From the NCBI GenBank assembly GCA_913061335.1, contig CAJXTP010000029.1:1-18864 (forward strand): DNA of 18,864 bases. The letters are read 5' to 3'. The notes beneath the pieces were generated by a model that was not told the DNA's origin, did not search any database, and saw only the letters and a program-made list of their open reading frames with translations. Both the position numbers and the translations under genes were made by a program. This document shows, piece by piece, positions 14,083 through 18,864 of the stretch. Each line of letters starts with the position of its first letter. The first letter of the stretch is position 1. This DNA comes from an uncultured Loktanella sp. Lineage in GTDB: Bacteria; Pseudomonadota; Alphaproteobacteria; Rhodobacterales; Rhodobacteraceae.

Positions 14083-16166
14083 GCTGCGCCCTCCTTTCGG
14101 GTCAAAAGCAGGCTGCCATCATCTTGGCCAATCGCGCGGTAGGCGGATGTGACGATCGTCGTGGTCTCATCTTCGACAATGACTGCGGGGCCATCAATCA
14201 TCCGGCCAGTGGTCATGGCCGCGCGGGTTACCTCGGATGCCTCAACCATATTGCGCAGTCCGGCATCAAAGAATTGACGGGTCCGGTCAGCCGCGATCAA
14301 AGTGCCACCCGTGCGGCGGGTCACGGGCGCAGGCGGCGGCACATCGGAGGCCACAACAAGCGACCAATTGGTGATTTCGACGCCGAGCCCGTCAATCGTG
14401 CGACCAAATAATGTCCGGTAGTTTTCTTCAAACGCAGCCAGGATCATCGCGGCATCCGTATCGGTGAATGTCGCAAATTCCAGCGGCACAGGAATTTCCC
14501 AGCCCTGACCCGAATACCGCATATAGGCGGTCAGCCGCGTCGATGTCGGGGCAGCGTCTGCGCCTGCGGCAACAAATGCCGTGGCCTCGGCGCGCAATGC
14601 TAGCAAGGCCGCGTTAATCGCCGTCGCATCAAAATCCGACAGCCGCTGAAACAACCCCTTGGTCGCCTCATAACTAAACGGTGCCTTAAGAAATCCAATT
14701 GCCGAGCCGACGCCAGCACCGGGGGGAATGACAATATCTTTGATTCCAAGCTTTTCACCCAATCGGCAGGCATGGAGCGGCGCACCGCCACCAAAGGCAA
14801 TCATCGTAAATCGTTCAATATCGCGGCCATTTTCAACAGTATGAACGCGAGCTGCATTGGCCATGTTTTCATCAACCATTTCGGTTACACCAAAGGCGGC
14901 TTCGTCTGTCGTCGCCTTTAATGGGGATGCCAAAGCAGTCGCAACGGCATCGGTTGCGGCGGCCAGCACCAGTGGAATTGTCCCGCCTGCAAAATTGTCG
15001 GGGTCCAAGCGGCCAAGCAGCAGGTTGGCGTCTGTGACCGTGGGGGCCGTACCGCCTTGACCATAGCACGCAGGCCCCGGCTCTGATCCGGCGGATTGAG
15101 GGCCAACTTGGATCCGACCCAAACTATCGATTGACGCGATGGACCCGCCACCTGCGCCGATCTCGACCATCTCGACCACAGGCGTCGAAACGGTCATGCC
15201 AGAGCCCTTTTTGAACCGGTAGGTGCGCGCAACCTCAAATGTGTTGGCAGTTTTCGGGCGGCCACCTTCGATTAAGCAAATCTTGGCAGTGGTGCCACCC
15301 ATATCAAACGATAGCGCTTGATCGATACCTTGGGCACGGGCGAAATCAGCAGCGTAGATTGCACCGCCCGCAGGGCCAGATTCCAACAGACGCACCGGCT
15401 GATCCACCGCTGTTTCAACCGATATCAGCCCGCCACCCGAATGCATCATAAAGACTGGGCCAGTCACACCCACATCGCACAGCCGGTCAATCAACCGGCC
15501 AAGATAGCGGGCCACCTGCGGCTGCACATACGCATTCGCAATGACCGTATTAAAGCGGGGCAACTCACGCATTTGCGGCGAAATGACGGACGACACCGAG
15601 ATCGACAAATCCGGTGCGGCGGCGCGCAAAGCATCAGCCATCTGCAGCTCGTGGGTGTTATTCGCATAAGAATGCATCAAGCCAATGGCGACAGCATCGT
15701 AATCGCCCGCCAAAATGGTCGCGACCATGGCGTCGACTTCGGCGGGGTCAAGCGGTTGAAGCACATGACCCGCGTGATCCATCCGTTCGTTCAACGTTAA
15801 ACGGTCTTGGCGCGGGACCATCGGCACAGGCAGCGTCAGGTTCAGGTCGTATTGCTCAAACCGATTTTCTGAGCGCATCTCAATGACATCGCGAAACCCT
15901 TGGGTCGTGATGAACGCGACTTTTGCGCCACGCCGTTGGATCAGCGCATTGGTCACAAGGGTCGTTCCGTGAATGACCTGCCCAATATCTGACATCGGCA
16001 CCGCCGCTTGGGCCGCCGCGATTGCGATGCCTTCAAGAATGGCCGTCTCAGGTTCTGAATAATTTGTCAGAACTTTACATGTTGCCAACCCACCAGCATG
16101 GGCCAAGGCCACGTCCGTAAACGTCCCGCCAATATCCACGCCCACGCGCACCATCGCTTGTTTCAT
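14079..16166 (-). CDS. hyuA: Hydantoinase A / oxoprolinase family protein
   Basis: The 695-residue ATP-binding subunit begins MKQAMVRVGVDIGGTFTDVA, an actin-like phosphate-binding motif. It continues with HGTTLVTNALIQRRGAKVAF, TQGFRDVIEMRSENR, MMHSGGGLISVE, LLESGPAGGAIYAADFA, LSFDMGGTTAK and EIGAGGGSIASID, the ordered motifs of HyuA. It couples ATP hydrolysis to opening of a cyclic amide in the cytoplasm. The frame is open to 16328, but the extra 54 residues have no family resemblance, and GAAGGG lies 9 bp before the ATG at 16166. It is the first gene of hyuA-hyuB-FAD; the 320-bp region upstream should hold its promoter. Carboxylase-type HyuA relatives (acetone, acetophenone) need extra subunits that are absent here. 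Confidence 0.93.
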   Translation of the reverse strand: MKQAMVRVGVDIGGTFTDVALAHAGGLATCKVLTNYSEPETAILEGIAIAAAQAAVPMSDIGQVIHGTTLVTNALIQRRGAKVAFITTQGFRDVIEMRSENRFEQYDLNLTLPVPMVPRQDRLTLNERMDHAGHVLQPLDPAEVDAMVATILAGDYDAVAIGLMHSYANNTHELQMADALRAAAPDLSISVSSVISPQMRELPRFNTVIANAYVQPQVARYLGRLIDRLCDVGVTGPVFMMHSGGGLISVETAVDQPVRLLESGPAGGAIYAADFARAQGIDQALSFDMGGTTAKICLIEGGRPKTANTFEVARTYRFKKGSGMTVSTPVVEMVEIGAGGGSIASIDSLGRIQVGPQSAGSEPGPACYGQGGTAPTVTDANLLLGRLDPDNFAGGTIPLVLAAATDAVATALASPLKATTDEAAFGVTEMVDENMANAARVHTVENGRDIERFTMIAFGGGAPLHACRLGEKLGIKDIVIPPGAGVGSAIGFLKAPFSYEATKGLFQRLSDFDATAINAALLALRAEATAFVAAGADAAPTSTRLTAYMRYSGQGWEIPVPLEFATFTDTDAAMILAAFEENYRTLFGRTIDGLGVEITNWSLVVASDVPPPAPVTRRTGGTLIAADRTRQFFDAGLRNMVEASEVTRAAMTTGRMIDGPAVIVEDETTTIVTSAYRAIGQDDGSLLLTRKEGAA

Positions 16167-16486
16167 ACCATTTCGCCCTTCGGGAATGTAACGGCGCAGG
16201 CCTGCATCAGGCTTGCACATTGCCGTCAGATTAGCGGCAGGCGAACGGGCGTGTCTATCATAATAACACCACGGGCGATGTATATCACAACGCAACAAGA
16301 CGTAATCCGTGCAACCAATCCCGACCAATTACGCAAGAGGGCTTCAACAAAATATGTAGTTTCGCCACAACCTCCCCCAATGCCAAAGGGAAGGTCAGGA
16401 TCGACGCTTACAACATATATATTCCCCGCCACCAAAGCGGAACCTCGGAGCGGCGGGGAATGCCAGTAAGTCTTAACTGATATTAC
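16167..16486. other. Intergenic region upstream of hyuA and downstream of the small secreted-protein gene
   Basis: No convincing gene. It should contain the hyuA promoter. Visible structure: a 10-bp palindrome GCAGGCCTGC at 16196-16205 about 30 bp upstream of the hyuA start; CGTAAT (16301-16306) facing ATTACG (16328-16333); ACCAAT repeated at 16314 and 16324; and the stem-loop at 16421-16461. I could not place a convincing -35/-10 pair. Confidence 0.6.
16421..16461 (-). terminator. Stem-loop downstream of the secreted-protein gene, possible terminator
   Basis: ATTCCCCGCC (16421-16430) and GGCGGGGAAT (16452-16461) are exact reverse complements, with a 21-nt loop. It begins 25 bp after the stop of the minus-strand gene that ends at 16487. 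On that strand it is followed by ATATATG rather than a T-run, so if it terminates it is a weak intrinsic site; it also separates that gene from hyuA. Confidence 0.5.
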
Positions 16487-16966
16487 CTACTTTTTAAAAG
16501 TTTCGAGCTGAAGCTGGGCATCGCAGTAGGTGCCATCAAATGTCCCGATCCATATATCAACCCGACCATCGACTGGGCGCGTCAAAACAATCTTAGGGTC
16601 AAGATTTCCGTTGTCATCATCATCGTAATACCAGTTCGCAGACGATGTATTGATCAAAAGGGCAGAATCGCAGTCGCTGACGACCCGCAGATCAAGCTTG
16701 TAGCCGCTCATACCATTTAGCTGGAACGAAAAATCTGGGGCGGTCGGGAAATAACCTGCACCCGTATCCGTGCCCGGCTTAACATTTGGGCAATTCCAGA
16801 TATAATTATCACCGCCAGCACGGACACTGAACGCTTTGGTCTCATACAGCTCACTACCAGAAGCGCGGTATGACTCACCCGGTGACGCGTTGAAGTCAGG
16901 ACAAGCAATCGCTGCCCCACCTGTCGAAAGAAAGGCCAAAACAGCCGCGGACAATACAATTTTCAT
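16487..16966 (-). CDS. Small secreted beta-rich protein of unknown function
   Basis: The 159-residue product has a clear signal peptide, MKIVLSAAVLAFLSTGGAAIA, with cleavage expected before Cys22. The site does not meet a strict lipobox (Ala at -3), so I take it as secreted rather than lipidated. Four cysteines (22, 59, 99, 148) suggest two disulfides. Alternating beta-like stretches include DFSFQLNGMSGYKLDLRVV, DSALLINTSS, WYYDDDDNGNLDPKIVL and RVDIWIGTFDG; the acidic DDDDNG could bind calcium. The layout resembles PPC-like secreted domains. From memory, related Rhodobacterales proteins are often labelled 'peptidase S1', but no serine-protease triad is visible, so that label should not be trusted. 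AGGGAAG precedes the start. It appears monocistronic. Confidence 0.82.
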   Translation of the reverse strand: MKIVLSAAVLAFLSTGGAAIACPDFNASPGESYRASGSELYETKAFSVRAGGDNYIWNCPNVKPGTDTGAGYFPTAPDFSFQLNGMSGYKLDLRVVSDCDSALLINTSSANWYYDDDDNGNLDPKIVLTRPVDGRVDIWIGTFDGTYCDAQLQLETFKK

Positions 16967-17507
16967 AGCTCAACTTCCCTAAATGATTTACATCAAAGTA
17001 CACAGTTTTTTGAACGAAGCTAGAAATTTTGCGTCTATTTAGTCTTTGGCAACTCGATCTACCTACGGTTGCTGAAGGTTGCCGGAGTACGCACATGCCC
17101 ACTCAACTTTCTACGGCGAGGCCAGATTGAATATGATATCTGGACAATTCTTGCTGCAAAGATTCCGCTCATATTCTCGCGGCTGGTTTGCAGTGACTAC
17201 TGACGTCCGACATGAAATGGTGGAAGCGAAATTTGCTCTTGTTGTTTGGGCTTGCTCGAACGCGCTTGTCGATGAACCGAATTTCTAGCACAGCACCGCC
17301 GGTAATTGGAACCATGGGCAGACTTCGTATCCAATGAAATAGGCAGCTCAAGTGTAGGTTCATAAATGATCCAAAGATTTCAAAGCTCTATGTTGGGCGG
17401 CCGCAGCGAACGTATTGTCTACGGAATGCGGAACTGGCTTGATGGATTTGGAGACGGCAACTGGCGGAAGTCCGAGTAGCCCCTATTGTACCGGAAGTTT
17501 GCTATCG
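16967..17507. other. Apparent non-coding region, probably decayed DNA
   Basis: No protein family is recognisable in any of the six frames, and frames are short and broken. The first part should hold the promoter of the secreted-protein gene. A 37-codon plus-strand frame at 17366-17479 (starting MIQRFQSSMLGGR) was seen but has no good ribosome site or family match. Its position between an intact gene and mobile-element remnants suggests scrambled former mobile DNA. Confidence 0.5.
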
Positions 17508-17775
17508 TTATCCCGATCCGGTGTTTTGCAAGATACCGGACCGGGAAGGTCGGGTCTCTGCCGCGCTTACAGTAACCCGCGCCAATTCATGCCTCAAGCA
17601 CCTATTCTCTACGGCATGGTCATCGCTGGCTGCAGCTTCTTCAGACCTCGAATATTTTTACCCGCGCGCACACTCGCTGTGGAACCTCGCCGCCTGGATA
17701 TCCCCGCAGAGCGATTTGAAACACCGCATCTCGTTTGAAATCATCACTGAGTTTTGCATTCCAATATTTGTCCCT
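17508..17775 (-). pseudogene. IS3-family transposase OrfA remnant
   Basis: The minus strand from about 17760 encodes LSDDFKRDAVFQIALRGYP and then GGEVPQRV, a clear match in pattern to the helix-turn-helix N-terminus of IS3-family OrfA. This frame ends at a stop at 17643-17641. Shifting frame recovers SEEAAASDD and VENRCLRHELARVT, the coiled-coil end typical of the same protein, finishing at a stop at 17510-17508. At least one frameshift lies near 17670. No OrfB, terminal inverted repeats or target duplication could be seen, so this is a dead fragment. The remnant begins within about 20 bp of the oppositely oriented recombinase remnant. Confidence 0.72.
17511..17546. repeat. Imperfect inverted repeat inside the OrfA remnant
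   Basis: TCCCGATCCGGT (17511-17522) faces ACCGGACCGGGA (17535-17546) with one mismatch and a 12-nt loop. On the minus strand the mismatch becomes a G-U wobble, so a full stem can form. It lies at the 3' end of the transposase remnant; significance is uncertain. Confidence 0.4.
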
Positions 17776-17788
17776 TTGCCTCAAAACT

Positions 17789-18864
17789 GCGAAGAAGGTG
17801 GCTACAAATCTACGGGCTAGTCACCCATAGGCTGGAAAGCCAAGAGCTCCACTGTCACCAGCATGCGCAGCGGAGGCGCCATAAAATTACGGGGGCCTTT
17901 CCCGACACTATCACCGGTTGCGGCGATTTCATAAAACGTCCCGGCATAGCCGCACTTGTGTCTTTCCTTGATGCCCAACCAAATGAACGCTTTGTTGTGA
18001 TCTTCGAAGATCTCAAACGAATTGCCCACGACACTTGTTTCCATCTCGATCTGCGCAAGGCATTTCGCACACGGCGCGCGCGGATCGGATGCCTGAACTT
18101 CAAGTTTGATCAGACGCCCGAAGGCGAATCTATTGAAACTATCATAGCCGCCCAAGGCGCGCTGGAGTGTAAGCTGAACGGGCGACAGGTGGCGCAAAAG
18201 ATGAATGCGGTGCAATTGGTTTTTTGGTTTCACACCGCTCCCGAGGGCTATAAATACGAAACCGTCAAAAGACGGGCCAAGTTGCTCATCGCTGAAGAAG
18301 CGCTGGCCACCATCATTCGCGAGGCTTTCGCAGGCTATGCTTCTGGTCGATTCCAGACCTAGGAAGAGATGAAATGGTTTTGGGAGACGTAAACCGCATT
18401 TCCGCGCAACAAAGAAGGGCGCTATCACCCAACAACGGGTGACTGACATCCTGACCCATCTGCTTTATACTGGCTATATTTACTCCGGTACTTACGGCAT
18501 CCATTTGCGAAAAGGCCATCACGTGCCCCCGATCAACTTGGACACCTTTGAAAAGCTGCACAAAACTGTGGCCACTCTTTGCGCGCCACCGTAAGAGCCG
18601 CACTTATCAAGTTCATTTCACGTGCGACAGATGCTGGCTTCACCTCGCGTAACTGCCTGTGCGACCTGAGCCCGCCACTTGTCGCCATCCAGTTTTTTTG
18701 AAAGTCGCCAAACGTAAACCCGTTCGTTGTAGGTTCGCAATGAAGTGTCCAAATAGGCGGCCAAAGATACAGGCCTTATCCCAATATTTATCTATGCTTT
18801 GTCGGTAAATGTCCGTCGTCAGGGTTTTTGGAACCAAGAGCTGCTTAAACTAAGAGAGAGTTTG
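17789..18864 (+). pseudogene. Degenerate large serine recombinase, running off the window end
   Basis: Pieces of one recombinase follow in order but in different frames. KKVATNLRASHP (17792-17827) resembles the N-terminal strand with the catalytic Ser codon at 17819. A shift leads to RLESQELHCHQ, then GDFIKRPGIAALVSFLDAQP, RFVVIFEDLKRIAHDT, LNFKFDQTPEGESIET and APEGYKYETV (17829-18359). A TAG at 18360 replaces what looks like a Gln codon in GRFQT-stop-EE, and a TAA follows at 18390. After FPRNK the frame shifts near 18414 to KGAITQQRVTDILTHLLYTG and GIHLRKGHH (18415-18591). It shifts again to RTYQVHFTCDRCW, a CxxC zinc-ribbon half. The final 36 bases can read WNQELLKLRESL, the expected coiled coil. 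Clearly non-functional; a relic of a former phage or integrative element. Confidence 0.82.

Noticed and set aside
16167..16328. 54-residue N-terminal extension of HyuA
   Set aside because: The extension has no family resemblance; the HyuA signature starts right after the ATG at 16166, which has a ribosome site.
16226..16435. 69-codon minus-strand frame upstream of hyuA
   Set aside because: No recognisable family, covers the stem-loop and promoter region, and has no convincing ribosome site.
16487..16966. Lipoprotein call for the secreted protein
   Set aside because: Cys22 follows the signal peptide, but position -3 is Ala and the other three cysteines suggest disulfide pairing instead.
17415..17820. 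Two overlapping plus-strand frames of about 100 codons
   Set aside because: They oppose the IS3 OrfA remnant and show no family pattern.
17817..18449. 210-codon open frame on the minus strand
   Set aside because: It lies entirely opposite the serine recombinase remnant, whose plus-strand segments match a known protein in order. The minus frame has no recognisable motif and is best explained as a shadow.
18640..18837. 65-codon minus-strand frame at the right edge
   Set aside because: Opposite the C-terminal part of the recombinase remnant; no motif recognised.

Overview
The window looks like chromosome from a Roseobacter-group alphaproteobacterium (Rhodobacterales). This rests on gene content: an Anbu/ATP-grasp/alpha-E/transglutaminase operon, TctDE next to TctCBA, HyuA/HyuB with a DadA-like oxidoreductase, and a small secreted protein type I associate with this group. 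Moderate GC together with decayed mobile DNA at one end would fit a genus such as Octadecabacter or Loktanella. The genus is inference.

Layout. (1) 3-3560, plus strand: the 3' part of a circularly permuted ATP-grasp gene, an alpha-E (DUF403) gene, a transglutaminase-like cysteine peptidase and the proteasome-like protease Anbu. This is a known conserved but functionally unresolved set linked to peptide synthesis or tagging. A hairpin then separates it from aroQ (3636-4070). (2) 8007-4067, minus strand: tctD response regulator, tctE sensor kinase, a periplasmic solute-binding protein overlapping the kinase gene, and a 3-hydroxyisobutyrate-dehydrogenase-family reductase. (3) 8115-11189, plus strand: tctC, tctB and tctA, a complete tripartite tricarboxylate transporter reading divergently from tctD. 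The 107-bp divergent region carries two 10-bp repeats with an 11-bp period, a good candidate TctD operator. A perfect 10-bp stem-loop lies between tctC and tctB. (4) 16166-11190, minus strand: hyuA, hyuB and an FAD-dependent D-amino-acid-dehydrogenase-like gene, each overlapping the next by a few bases and ending directly against tctA. (5) 16966-16487, minus strand: a small secreted protein of unknown function. (6) 16967-18864: no intact gene, but two mobile-element remnants. One is an IS3-family OrfA fragment on the minus strand (about 17775-17508). The other is a frameshifted large serine recombinase on the plus strand (about 17789 to the window end).

Working together. TctE/TctD, perhaps with the solute-binding protein as extra periplasmic receptor, probably switch on TctCBA when a carboxylate is present. 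The neighbouring hyuAB-FAD operon could break down an imported cyclic amide such as an oxoproline or hydantoin, but that metabolic link is inference. The Anbu operon is an independent module.

I found no tRNA, rRNA, CRISPR array or intact mobile element. The most interesting parts are the Anbu module, the three-gene sensory operon with its candidate operator, and the two overlapping layers of decayed mobile DNA at the right end. I did not find a system I could defend as wholly new.
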